A stretch of 64,000 nucleotides of DNA from Bidens hawaiensis (Eukaryota; Streptophyta; Magnoliopsida; Asterales; Asteraceae), in assembly GCA_021521415.1 (NCBI GenBank), contig JAIQDT010000061.1, forward strand, positions 248,001-312,000, read 5' to 3'. Within the stretch, counting starts at the first letter, position 1, and every line of letters starts with the position of its first letter. Positions 9,375 to 20,920 of this stretch are shown here, piece after piece. The notes under the pieces were generated by a model. That model searched no databases. It saw nothing but the letters and a program-made list of their open reading frames with translations, and was not told where the DNA came from. A program made the translations under genes and the position numbers.

Positions 9375-11110
9375 TTATCTTCTTCCTCTGTTCTTGGCTT
9401 CAACTCTTTCTTTTAGTTTCTTCACATATGCAGCTCTTTGCTTCAGCATGTCAAGTTCTGAGGAGTCAGAGGCATCACTTGGAAATCTTGCACTAATTAA
9501 ATCTTGTATGTCTTGTGGATGCATATAATGCAGATCTCCATCCTCCCTTATGACTGCAATAGGTATCCCTGACTCATTTCTCAAAGTGGTCGAATCATCA
9601 TTTTGATTGTACGTTATATATGTGATTCTTCCAAATTGTTACACTCTTGAGTTGGGTTCCTTCATCACTTCTCTCGTAGCCAAGCACTCTTTTAAGGTCT
9701 TCCTTTTCTAATGAGAGCTGCTTGCTAGAGTTCTTTGTTTCTTTGATTCAGAGAGGGAAAGCTCAGATATGTGAACTTCACTGATTCTCTTCCTCCTCTT
9801 CTCCTTTTCTGCTTGGCTCTGATCTCTCTCTTCTTCTGCTGCAGAAATAGGAATACCTTTTCTGCTTGTTCCTTTAAAAACTTTGAAAGATCATTCCTCA
9901 GTTGACCAGATGGTTGACTCCTTACTTGATTGTCATATAAAGTCAGCTCAGCCATCTTGGTCAGTTGTTATGTTGTAAAGTTTCTCAAATCATCTCTAAA
10001 GATGATTAGATGTTCTGCTTCATCTTCAGTCACAACCCTTAAGGTCTTCGATCTTCTGTCAAAATAGAGATGTGTGGGCAAATTCAAGTTTCTTGGCTGC
10101 ATAGGCCTCACACTCACTGACCTCTGGGTTCTGCTTGAGATCCCAATTTCAACTTTCTTAATCTTATCAAGACCCTCTTCAACATACCATCTCTTTATTG
10201 TATCTTCTGTTTGCATTAATAGTCTTGACATTTTTACTCCCTTTTTGTGGAGGGCATTCATCATTTCTGCATGAACTTCTTGTTCTGCCCTCCTTCTGTC
10301 TTCGTGCACTTTCCTCTGTGTTTCAAGATACATCCTCTGCTCTCTGTGGTATATTTCCATTAGCTCAGCAAGAGGCATGTTCTGAAACTGTTCTTCTGAT
10401 ATCCCTTTCTCCATCACAATTTTCTTTAACATTTCCATCCTTTGAGGGTCCTCAAACCATCTCTTTGCTTCTTGATCTTTCTTTTCTTTTTCCTCTTTTT
10501 CCTTCTGTAATCTCATTTTTAACTCCTGCTCTCTTTCAAACTTTTCTCGACTTTCTCGATCTTTGTGAGAGTCTTGAATTTGTTGAATTCTTCTTTTCAG
10601 TTCTTCAGGAGAGAGATTTGTCAAGAAGTTGCAGCTGTAGCCATACATCTGAAGGAATTTGATATCCTTATGTTTTGCTTTCAAGGATTCATACTCTGTT
10701 TCATCCTTTGCCTTCTTCTCTATTCTTCTGTTGCTACTTTCAAATTCTGTAAATACCTTTTCTTTCTCTTCCTTTCTCTTAGACACCTTTCTCACATACT
10801 CAGTTAGATCCTCCATGAGAGCCCTTTTATATAAACTATCAATCTTGTCAAAGGGTTGTAAGTTCAGGAATGCAGGCTTGTGACCAGCCTTTATCAATAC
10901 TTCTCTTTTTCCTTTCCTTACTCTCCAACCCTCAGCTTCTTTTGCCACATCCTCTTCTGATAGTCTTTGAACATACAGAGGATCATAACCCAAACTGATC
11001 AAATATTCAACATCTTCATTTATCTTTTCAGCTTCCTTCAATTCTTCTTCATCTTCACTTTCACCATCCAAGTTCACCACTTCTTCAAGGTTATGAAGAG
11101 CCTCAATCAT
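9375..11110 (-). pseudogene. Env-like ORF region, C-terminal coiled-coil part
   Basis: The longest open piece (11110-9968, 380 residues) is highly charged, with long Glu/Lys/Arg-rich helices (for example EKEEKEKKDQEAKRWFEDPQ) suggesting a coiled coil. The same frame continues past a TAA at 9968-9970 to 9725; a frameshift leads to a last piece 9584-9375 ending in a basic tail (KNRGRR). No signal peptide, transmembrane helix or glycoprotein-like cysteine pattern is visible, so env-like describes only the position between pol and the 3' LTR in Sireviruses. Function unknown. It is separated from the preceding piece by a frameshift near 11110. Confidence 0.7.
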
Positions 11111-11117
11111 TGGTTCA

Positions 11118-12107
11118 TCATTTTGTTTTGGATTGAGCTCTTCTTCTTTCTTCTAGCTTGTCTCTCCTCATCTTATACACCATTTTCTTCATAGATTTTT
11201 GTCTTTTGGATTTTGGTGTCTCAATATCAGTTGTGTCTTTCCTTTTTAAACTTGATTGAGTTGGAGTGGATGTATCGGGCTGCTCCACTTCTGTTTCTGG
11301 TTCTTCAATAATTATCTCCTCATCCACAGACTCAGATTCTTCAATAACATCTTCATTTCTATGAGTTTCTTCAGTGACCTCTTGAATGATGGGTTCACTT
11401 GGTTCAACATGTTCTTCAGATTTTGATTCTCCTTTGCTCATATTTATAAAGTCTCGTTAAGCCTTTCTTGCTGCCATCACAATCTATGGGTGATGTCTCT
11501 CTGGATTATTCAGAATCAGTGTAAGATCCTTCATTATAATCAGTTTAACCATTGTGCTTGCTGAGACTTCGATTGTTTCATCCTTTTCTTGACTAACTGG
11601 TCCCAAACTAATTTCTGGCTCATTTATCTCAGGCTCAGTGATCAAAGGCTCTATAGCCTTTTCTTGTTCAGGTTCTTGTTGATCAACATTCAAATTTTCT
11701 TTCAAGGCATCAATTGTAGCCTTGATTGCTTTATTAGCTTCTCTTAATCTCCTCTCATCATCCTCCTCTTTATCTTTCATTTTAATCAAGGCTTCTATGA
11801 CCTCCTGAGGAATTTCCTCCTCCTCTTGATTCAACTTTTCTCTTTCCAGAGCTTCCAACTCTTCATTCATCAACTCTATAGCTGTTTTCACGGATTCAGC
11901 CTCAGCCATGTCTTGATCAACTACATTTTCTTTAAACAAAATGTCATCAGACTGAGTTATATGTTGAGGCAGGGGGTGTAAGTCATCGTCTGTAAGTGCA
12001 ACCCCCTTGCCCTTTTCTTTCCTCTTTAAATTTCCTTTTTCAGTTTCATCTTCTTCATTTTTCTCCACCTCAACTTCTGACTCATCATCATAGATCTGAT
12101 TGATCAT
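11118..12107 (-). pseudogene. Env-like ORF region, middle acidic part
   Basis: Two open pieces in the same frame, 12107-11484 and 11441-11118, are separated by in-frame stops around 11450-11484. The protein is strongly acidic (EVEVEKNEEDE, EEDDERRLREANKA), rich in Glu/Pro, with one basic patch (KSKRQKSMKKM) that could act as a nuclear localisation signal. It is shifted relative to the N-terminal piece ending at 12104, so at least one indel has occurred near 12105. I recognise no domain. Confidence 0.65.
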
Positions 12108-13510
12108 GTTAGTGCATCAGATGGTCCAACCTCCTCTTCAACATCAAGATTCTCCCCCTGTTTTGGTGCATCTGAGGTTTTCTCAACCTCAGACTGCCCC
12201 TCAAGAGTTTGAATTTTCAATAAAGCCTCCTTTAATGCAGCTTCCAGAGCCGAGTTCTTCGCAGCCAAAATGGCATTCTTCTCTCTCAGCATGATATTCT
12301 CAAACTCCAGTTTGGCATTTTCACATACAATATCATAAAGATTTGGACTTGATGGTGTGGTTTCAGTAGTAGGTTTTGGAGCTGGTTCAAAGAATGGTTT
12401 AGTATCTTCAGTTTCAGGGGATGGAACTGTGTATTATTCTGGGATTTGGGTTGGGAGAGTAGGTTCAGTTGGTTCTGTAGTAGGTTGAGGATGGATAGGT
12501 ATGTCTTGTTCAGCTGGCTTAGTTGAGACGGGTGAAGAACGAATATCAGCATTATCAGTTGGCTCATGAGCTTCTTGACCAATTTCTTACACAGTCTCGT
12601 CAACTACCACCTATGCATCAGCAGCATTATCAATAACCATCGCATCTCCTCCATCGGCACCATCATCATCATCATTATCATCAATATCATCACCATCATC
12701 AACTTCCTCATCACTGTTGCCAGGAGTCCTCGGTACGTCAATGGCAACCAGTGCAGGTACGAATAACAATGGGAGTATATCCCAGTCATCATTCTCAATG
12801 AAGTTACTCTGAGCATCCTTCATACGTTTGCATATGTTTGAGTCTTGCAACTTCAAAATCTGCCCTGGTCTTTGAATGTCTGGTAAGGCTCTGTTTATTA
12901 ATATTTGAAGAAACCTTGGATACATCAGAAATCGTTGAGTAACATTCTTCTCTGCATTGGAGATCATCCCTTGAAAAATAAGTCGTGAAATGTTGAAGGG
13001 TTGTTGATAAAGGATGGCGACAATGAGAGTCCCAAGCTCTCTGCTCAACAAAGTCCAGGTCCCTCGTCGTGGAGATAGAGACTGAATAACGTGATGAATT
13101 AAAAATCTGTAGATTAACGGAAAACTCCCCTTTTGAAACTGTCCCTCCTTTACTCCTCCCTGATATCCCATAGTCTCTTGAAAAACTCTCAGTAACCTTG
13201 GGACGGAGTAAGACGGCTGATCCTCAAGATTGTTAGTAAATTCCAGAGCAGCTCTGATTGACGCTTCAGTTATCTCAATGTCATGATTTAGAATCGACGC
13301 CTCAATTCTTTCCCCATTGACGTCATTGACATGTGTTGCAGACCCCCAAAAATCTGAAATATGATTTCTGTATATTGTGGGGTCGGTAGTTAAAGCCACC
13401 CTCAAATTGGAGTTTCTCAAAAAGTTTATCATTGGCTCCAACTCATGGTTGTCATCGTCTATTTCCAATCGAGCACACATATTATGCCGTTTTTCGAATT
13501 TGAAAGCCAT
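12104..13510 (-). pseudogene. Env-like ORF region, N-terminal part
   Basis: It starts with ATG at 13510 (MAFKFEKRHNMCARLE) after the long spacer. 299 residues are open to a stop at 12611-12613. The frame continues with further stops near 12587 and 12437 down to 12104. The first 240 residues are mixed alpha-type, non-membrane sequence (for example IYRNHISDFWGSATHV, LIYRFLIHHVIQSLSPRRGT) of the kind found in extra ORFs of plant copia elements. They are followed by an Asp-rich run (12650-12720) and a Pro/Thr-rich linker. Role unknown; not an enzyme that I recognise. Confidence 0.7.
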
Positions 13511-15043
13511 CAGTTCTGCAAAAACAAGAAGGTTTGTCAGTACACAAAGTTGCAGAACTAATATAGGAGAATAGATTGATGATTAATGGCGTCCCCAATT
13601 AACCTGTTCCTTAGTAATATGCGTACCTGCAAAACAAGTAAACAGTTAGTCAATTTGGTCAACTGGAAACCCTAATTTCAAAATCGGTGCGACGATTATC
13701 TACCTGCGATGTCTTACCGAAATCGAAACAGAGCTAATGGCTATAATCGAAGAGAAATTAACAAGTAATAGAACAGTGAGCAAGGGGAAGATAGCATGAG
13801 TAAGAGGGTTTTCATCTAGGGTTAATTAGAGAAAGATGTGTGAAAAACTTTCTAAGTCTCCTTTTTATACCTAACGATTTGGTGGTACAGTACCTTGGTT
13901 TGTCGTCTACCACACGACAGTTGTCATTTAATTTCAAATTTACATGTACCACCCTTGCTCAAGTATACAGCCAAAATAAAAACTTGCTCCCCCTGTACAC
14001 AAAGACATGGTAGAATGCTTGCTCGAGTATACTTAAAAATATATCATCAATTCCCTATGCTCGAGATGCATTTCTGTGTGCTCGAAGTACAGTGCTCGAA
14101 AACCTTAACTAAATCTTTCCTAATCCCGCATTCGAGCACAGAAACCGGTACCCTAGTGTGCTCGAAAATTTCTTAGCAATAGAATCATCTTTCCCTTCTC
14201 GAAATTCTAACTCAACCATCTCACTAAGATAGCTGGTACAGACCTTGCTCGAAACACTTAGATGTTTCCTATCATTCAGTTCTCGTGCTCGTAGACTTGA
14301 ACTCATACTTACACAAGCAATCATGCTCGAAGATACTTAGTAAAATAACAAAGTATATCTTCGTGCTCGAAGATCAAAGATAACAACACATCAAAAGTAA
14401 GCTCGAAGTACAGTCTAATTCCTAGATCATACTCGAAAATGCTGAGAACAAACACAGATAACAATGGTGAAGTCAAAATTATTTGCCTAGAAGTTAAGAC
14501 AAAAATCACACTCAAACTTCGCAATAATTAAGATTACAATTCCGTTTGCTCAAGCTTGGGTTTGAGGTGAACAAGAGATCAACATCCAGTTCAAAAAGTT
14601 ATGTCAATTCATTGGAAAGATCTCAACATGGGATCAGATTGTCCAATAACTGTCACACCACTTCATTTTCAGCCGTATTATGAGTTAAGTCAGGCTGACA
14701 TTAGGTGCATGCTCTTAGCATGATTCTTATGAATTTTTGTGATATACTTAAGATTCAATTTGTTGCTTGAGTAAGAATGGTCACATTTTAGACCTTAGTT
14801 GCTCCTTATCTCTTCTCAAAGCGTATTTAGCTTTCTCCAAATCACCCTGAATTGACTTCAACCCCCTGATGCGCTGGTCAAAAATAATTTGTATTTGTCT
14901 GAGCAGTTTATTTAATTATAACATACATAGATATCAGACCATAAGGTTGAACATTGGACTTACAGGCTATCCGGACTTACATGCCTTTCATTCAGAGTGT
15001 TTAGGACTTATTTGAATGTCTCACTCTTGTAGTTCTTTTAGTG
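13511..15043 (-). other. Sirevirus pol-env spacer, env-proximal part
   Basis: Non-coding on present evidence. It contains a GCTCGA array (13990-14430) and, on the minus strand near 14890-14790, a short open stretch reading LKSIQGDLEKAKYALRRDKE that looks like coiled coil and may be a relic of coding sequence. The spacer was continuous with 25453-26767 before the Athila insertion. Confidence 0.6.
13990..14430. repeat. GCTCGA motif array (spacer, env side)
   Basis: About ten exact GCTCGA/TCGAGC hexamers in 440 bases, usually as TGCTCGA, in otherwise AT-rich sequence with irregular spacing. The same motif crowds both LTRs of the element and the pol-side spacer. Confidence 0.8.
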
Positions 15044-15048
15044 CCCCT
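15044..15048. other. Target-site duplication of the Athila element (left)
   Basis: CCCCT directly before the 5' LTR, repeated at 25448-25452 after the 3' LTR. Removing the element restores a continuous spacer sequence (GTGCCCCTTGATGTCATG). Confidence 0.95.
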
Positions 15049-16715
15049 TGATGTGTTGTAAAACACACATATTTTCCGCACGTTTTATCTACATATTATA
15101 TTATATTTTATATGTTTTAACTCGTTTTAGATAGCTTTTACATAATTTTATTCATGTTGTAGGTTTTGGGTGAAAGAAAGAAAGAAATCGAGCTTTTGGA
15201 GTGGTTTACGAGCCTTTTACGCATACGTTTTCAAGTAAACAACTCAAGGCCCGGCCCGTATGCATCATGAAGGCCCAAATCTTACATTATATCATAAGAT
15301 AAAAAATAAAAAAAAAACCCTAGAGGTACAGCAGCTGGCCGATCGGAACTGGGCAGCAAGGGAGGAAGAAGAAAATGTTTTTTCGGCTTAGAGTTGGATC
15401 GTGTGACGGCTAGGGAAGGAAGAAGACACAAGAACCAAGCCTCGGGGACGTTTCTCATCAGTTGTAGCAGCCAAGAACAGCCCGGAATTCATCCATATCC
15501 TTTCTTTTCATAACATTGTTCATCATCTTTTTATACTTGTTCAATTGATTACTAGTTTTGCGATTGATTGAAAGATTGAAGTGTTTATGAGTAGGATTGA
15601 TTGTTGAATGATTTTTGAGATGATTGGTATGAGTTTTATGGTATTTTTATTGAGAATATGCTGCTGTCCAAATAATATGTTAGGCTAATCTTGTTAGTTC
15701 TACCTAGGAATGATGATTATTGTTAGGTTTTATGGATTGTTTGATTGATAGACTTGAATTGTTATTGTAAAGTTTGATTTAGACATGAAATAGGTTGTGT
15801 TTAAGGGCTGGAAATTTTGGTGATTCATTGCATAAACCCCGTGTGTTGATTGATTAGTTTTGTATTGATTGATCGGTGCATTGTTTGATTCAAAACTTGG
15901 TGTTTAGGGTTTGTTTGCGGTAGGAACAACCGTAGGGTTTTGTTGCATGATTATTTGGTTAAAGTACAGCGGTTAAGCACCTTCTTTGAGACCGAGAGGT
16001 GATAAGAAGTTAGGGTTGTGTCATTGCCTTCGCATGCTAGAATAAGGATTGCACGAGAGCGAGTTTGTTTCTTGTCAGGTTTAGGTGTTTTGAGCGACTA
16101 GTTGATCTATTTTAGTTTAAGTTGAATTGTTCCTCTATCCTTGGTTGTGTAGTATTCATTGCCATTAGGGTCGAGTGTTGATGAGACCGAGAGGTGATCC
16201 ATCATTAGAACACGTTAGCAATTGTTTCCCGGTTTGGTCGTTTTAGCCGATTTTGAGTAGTTTAGGCTTGTTGAGTGAGACCGAGAGGTGATCCAGTGAG
16301 CCTGAGCGATCCTTAGTCGTGTCATCTTTAGGGACCGGTGTCTTGAAGTCATTCAATCCATTAGCTTGTTAGGCCTACAATTTGATTCAGCCATAGGTAG
16401 ACGTTTTTCTCCATCTTAAGTTAACACAGTTAGTTTTCCGTTAAGTTTTCTATTTTTGGTAAGTTTTGTCAGTCTGTTAGGTTAGTTCAGTTAAGTTAAA
16501 AGAAATCAAAAATCAATTAAATATTATTCTAAGGTAGGTCTTGTCTAAGGTTAGTAATCGTTAGCGTCTTACGTGTCCACGTGTTCGATACTCGGACTTC
16601 CTAGGTCTATACTACTTGCGATCGGTACACTTGCCTGTGTGGTTTTAGGATTTTCGTTTTAATATTAAAGCTTAGTTGTGAGGGTCATTATAATAGTGTT
16701 ATTAGACACACATCA
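15049..16715 (+). repeat. 5' LTR of the Athila element
   Basis: It starts TGATGTGTTG and ends ACACACATCA. It is nearly identical to 23786-25447; the differences include an 8-bp AAGAAAGA indel near 15180 and a small indel near 16640. An internal phrase GAGACCGAGAGGTGAT recurs three times (about 15988, 16190, 16280). Confidence 0.95.
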
Positions 16716-16721
16716 ATTTTT

Positions 16722-16739
16722 TGGCACCGTTGCCGGGGA
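16722..16739 (+). other. Primer binding site, tRNA-Asp type
   Basis: TGGCACCGTTGCCGGGGA starts six bases after the LTR. It is the Athila-type PBS complementary to the 3' end of tRNA-Asp, with one change (A for G at the fifth base). Confidence 0.9.
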
Positions 16740-16845
16740 CACGGTTTTAGGTGTTTTACCTTTTGTGCTAATTGTAATTATTTTTGTTTTATTTTACTTA
16801 TTTGTTAGAATAGTTTAGATAATCTTATTTCTAATTATAGTTTTT

Positions 16846-18364
16846 ATGCGACCGACTCGATCTCGTGGACCACCCGACACTGAGGTATTCCCTGAGCCAG
16901 AGAGAGAGAGTTTCGTGAGAGACATCGTCCCATTTCACCCTCGTCCACTTCTTCATCCGTTGACCCCGACGATAGGGATAGGATCATGGGCGACATTCCA
17001 CCAAGGAGGACTGTTGCGGACCAGGCCCGACTGGCCAATGCTGGCGCGAGATCCAGCATCGCACCACCCGCCATTGGAGTTGCTACGAACTGGCAGATCC
17101 CGTCGAACATTCTAAATACCATTGCTCATTCTACTCAGTTTCATGGGTTGCTTCATGAGAACCCGCACTCTCATCTTACCCGCATCGTGCGTATCTGCGA
17201 CACTTTCCATCTTGCGGGCGTTTCCGAAGACGCCGTTAAGCTCCGCGTCTTTCCGTTTTCTCTCGCTGATCAAGCGAGTCTGTGGCTTGAGTCCCTCCCA
17301 CAGGGCTCTATAGCTACTTGGCCTGCCATGCAGACCCAATTTCTTGAAAAATACGATTCTCCGGCTAACGCCACTCGTTTGCGTTACCAGATACATTCTT
17401 TTCAGATGGAGGACACCGAGAGTTTTTACGAGACCTGGGAGCGATTCAAGAATCTATTAGCGTTGTGCCCGAACCACGGCTTACAAGATTGGGCGGTCGT
17501 CGAGAAATTTTATAATGGAGTGACGTACGCGACGTAGAGTATGCTCGACACGGCGGCGGGATGAAATCTGTTGACGACTAAGGACCCTGATGAGTGTATC
17601 GCTTTATTCAATGGGCTAGCTATGAGTGGATACCAGAGACCTCCCGCCAGAGGAGGTAAGACCGTAGATTCCATCTCACGAGGCATGCATTCGGTGGACA
17701 CCACCACCGCACTGACGGCACAGGTCGAGGCGTTGGCGAAGATGGTGAAGGATATGCAGACGAAGAGCAAGTTGTGTGAGATATGCAGAGGAGGGCACAA
17801 TACCGTTCAGTGCCCAGTCAGTTCGCAGGAGGAGGCTGTAGACTTCATAGGAAATCCAAACCGAAACCCAAATTCTTTCAATTCTTATAATTCGGGATGG
17901 AAAGGCAATCAGAACTCCAACTGGAGGAGCGGCAACCAGCCCGGGTTTCAGCAACGCCAGAGTTTATTTCAGGATGCCGGTGAGGGAGCGAGCAGTGGGG
18001 AGATGAAGCCCATTTGGAGGAGATAATGGCGCAACAGACGCAGATGTTGTCGCAGCTTATGACGCGTGAGGATTCCCGACACAAGGAGACGCAGGAGAAG
18101 CTTCGAGAGCACGAGAAGTTCATGAGGAATCAAGGAGCGTTGATTCAGAGTCTCGAGCGGCAGATGGGGGAGATAGCCAGTCGATTAAACGAGAGGCAAC
18201 AGGGTTCACTACCGAGTAACACCGAGCAGAACCCGAAGGGATTCGCTAAGGCTGTGACAATGAGGAGCAGTGTAGGGGCACGAGAGGAGCCCGGGATTCA
18301 GCAGAGAGGAGTCGTCAAGGAGCCTGCAGTAGTTGTAGAGGAGCAGGTGGATGAGGAGATTTAG
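16846..18364 (+). pseudogene. Athila gag
   Basis: It starts at ATG 16846. The retrotransposon gag domain is at about 17090-17540, with FPFSLADQASLWLESLP and the ETWERFKNLL helix. A C-terminal knuckle-like CEICRGGHNTVQCP (about 17776-17817) binds RNA in intact relatives. Breaks: a frameshift near 16930, TAG 17535-17537, TGA near 17563, TAA 18024-18026 with a frameshift around 18014, and TAG 18362-18364. The rest is Gln/Glu-rich linker. Not functional. Confidence 0.85.
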
Positions 18365-18964
18365 ATGGAGTCTCCACCAGCCCAGGTGCATCAGAGAAGC
18401 AGCCCAGGGAGTTCAGCACAGGCTGAGAGACAGCAGCTACCGAGCGAGCCACCCAGAGTCTACAAGCCTAGAGTACCATACCCCGGGAGACTCCGTAGAA
18501 ATAGAGATGAGGAGCAGAATTCCAAATTTCTTGATCTTTTGAAGCAGCTTCACCTTAACATTCCATTCCTTGAGGCACTAACTCAGATGCCTAAACACGC
18601 GAAGTTCCTCAAGGATATCCTTTCGAATAAGGAGAAGCTTGCTGAGGTCGCTTCCATCCCATTGAGTGCTAGTTGCTTTGCTGTCTTACGGAGGAAATTA
18701 CAAGAAAAGATGCCCGATCCAGGGAGTTTCACGATTCCCTGCATCTTGAGTGATGATACGGTTATTCATGCGCTGGCCGATCTTGGTGCCAGTATTAATC
18801 TCATGCCGTATTCCGTGTATCGCAAGCTGGGTTTAGGCGAACCGGGGCCTACCAGGATGAGTATCCAGCTTGCTGATCGTTCTGTGAAATACCCTCGAGG
18901 GGTGGTCGAGAACATGCTGGTCGTGTCGACAAGTTCATCTTCCCGGTGGACTTTGTCATTCTAG
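18365..18964 (+). pseudogene. Athila protease region
   Basis: 199 open residues. The aspartic protease signature appears as LADLGASINLMPYSVYRKLG (about 18770-18830) with the catalytic DLGAS, which replaces the usual DTG in this lineage. An upstream conserved block precedes it (KQLHLNIPFLEAL). The frame shifts near 18930-18950 before RT; it follows gag across an in-frame TAG. Role: cleavage of the Gag-Pol precursor. Confidence 0.85.
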
Positions 18965-20920
18965 ACATGAACGACGATGATAGCGTACCACTGATTTTAG
19001 GCCGACCATTCCTTGCCACTGCACAGGCATTGATCGACGTCTGCGAGGGTAAGTTGATTTTTAGAGTTGGGGATGAGAATGTCACCTTTGACGTTCGACA
19101 ATCACTAAAACACCCCAAGTCTGCTGATGACTCCCTGTACTTTATCGATACCTTCATGGAGCATGTTAGGGAGTTTTTCAGCGAGATCTGTGGAGGATCT
19201 GCCTCTAACACTCAGATTCTCGATAGGGACATTCCGGAGATTGAGATGGTTGCCATGACCGATCAGTCAACGGAAGATGACGCCAAGTCACATCACCCTG
19301 AGTTTGAAGTGTCTGCTGGGATCGTACGTTACGATCCGATGGACCGACCTTCTGTCGAGAGCCCCCCTCCTTCCTTAGAGCTTAAGGATTTACCTGCCCA
19401 TCTGGAGTACGCGTTTTTGGATGAGGAGAGGAAGTTGCCGGTTATTGTCGCATCTGCTTTAACAGAGGTCGAGAGAGAGAGACTGTTGAGGGTGCTTCGA
19501 GAGCACAAGAAGGCCATTGCATGGAAGATTATCGACATCAAGGGTATCAACCCTTCGTTTTGCACACATAAAATCCTCATGGAGGATAATTATAGGACTG
19601 TCGTTCAGCCGCAGCGGCAGCTTAATCCAAAGATGCAGGAGGTCGTGAAGAAAGAGATCATCAAACTCCTTGATGCGGGGATCATTTTCCCCATTTCTGA
19701 TAGTTCGTGGGTTAGTCCAGTCCAAGTGGTTCCTAAAAAGGGTGGCATGACTGTCGTCACCAATGAGAGGAACGAGATCATTCCCACTAGGACTGTGACC
19801 AGTTGGAGAGTCTGCATCGATTACCGCAGACTGAATGATGCCACGAGGAAAGACCACTTTCCTCTACCTTTCATTGATCAGATGTTGGAGCGTTTGGCAG
19901 GTCAGCAGTACTACTGCTTCTTAGATGGTTGCTCCGGGTACTTTCAGATTCCTATTGCTCCCGATGACCAGGAGAAAACCACGTTTACCTTCCCATACGG
20001 TACGTTTGCCTGTCGACGTATGCCTTTCGGACTGTGTAACGCTCCAGCCACATTTCAGAGGTGCATGGTGGCTATATTTCATGAAATGATCGAGGACTCC
20101 ATGGAGGTGTTCATGGACGATTTTTCTATATTCGGGAGCTCTTTCGATAAGTGTCTCTCCAACCTTGAGAGGATGTTGGCCCGATGCATTGACACCAACC
20201 TAGTTCTTAACTGGAAGAAGTGTCACTTCATGGTACGCGAGGGCATCGTTTTGGGGCATCGTATTTCGAGTGCGGGGATAGAGGTCGACCGAGCGAAGGT
20301 TGATACCATCTCTAATCTTCCCCCGCCCACTTCCGTGAGATCCATCCGGAGTTTTCTAGGTCATGCTGGGTTCTATCGCCAGTTCATTAAAGATTTTTCT
20401 AAGATTGCGAGACCCATGACCAAACTCTTGGAGAAGGATGCCCCGTTTGTGTTTTCTGAGCAGTGTGCCGAGGCGTTTGATCTTTTAAAAGACAAACTCG
20501 TTAATGCCCCGATCATGATTGCTCCCGACTGGTCGCTTCCTTTTGAGTTGATGTGTGATGCGAGCGACTTCGCAGTCGGAGCGGTTCTTGGACAGCGGAC
20601 GGACAAACACTTCCATCCGATTTACTATGCTAGCCGGACCCTGAATGGTGCACAGGAGAGTTACACCACCACCGAGAAAGAGCTTTTAGCTGTGGTGTTT
20701 GCATTTGATTAATTCAGGTCCTATCTTGTTCTGTCCAAGACGATTGTGTACACGGATCATTCTGCCATTCGTTATCTCTTTAGCAAACAGGATGCTAAGC
20801 CACGTCTTATCCGTTGGATCCTTTTGCTTCAAGAGTTTGATATTGAAATCCGTGATAAAAAGGGGGCCGAGAATGTGGCGGCCGATCATCTTTCGCGTCT
20901 TGAGGGAGCTGAGTTAGGAG
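18946..20920 (+). pseudogene. Athila reverse transcriptase and RNase H
   Basis: Open from 18946 to TAA 20710-20712, which falls inside RNase H (FAFD then FRSYL); the same frame then continues. The RT core contains WRVCIDYRRLNDATRKDHFP, FLDGCSGYFQI, MPFGLCNAPATFQ and the catalytic VFMDDFSIFG (about 20107-20136). RNase H has the LMCDASDFAVGAVLG, TTEKELLAVV and [10 protein letters not shown] segments. Apart from the single nonsense codon, RT itself looks intact. Confidence 0.92.

Noticed and set aside
10074..11194. Plus-strand hydrophobic open frames rich in Phe/Leu/Ser that look like membrane proteins
   Set aside because: They are the complement of the Glu/Lys/Arg-rich coiled-coil env-like ORF, whose codons read as Phe/Leu/Ser on the other strand.
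15988..16300. GAGACCGAGAGGTGAT repeated three times, considered as a regulatory or CRISPR-like array
   Set aside because: Only three irregularly spaced copies inside a plant LTR, repeated in the partner LTR; spacing and context do not fit CRISPR.
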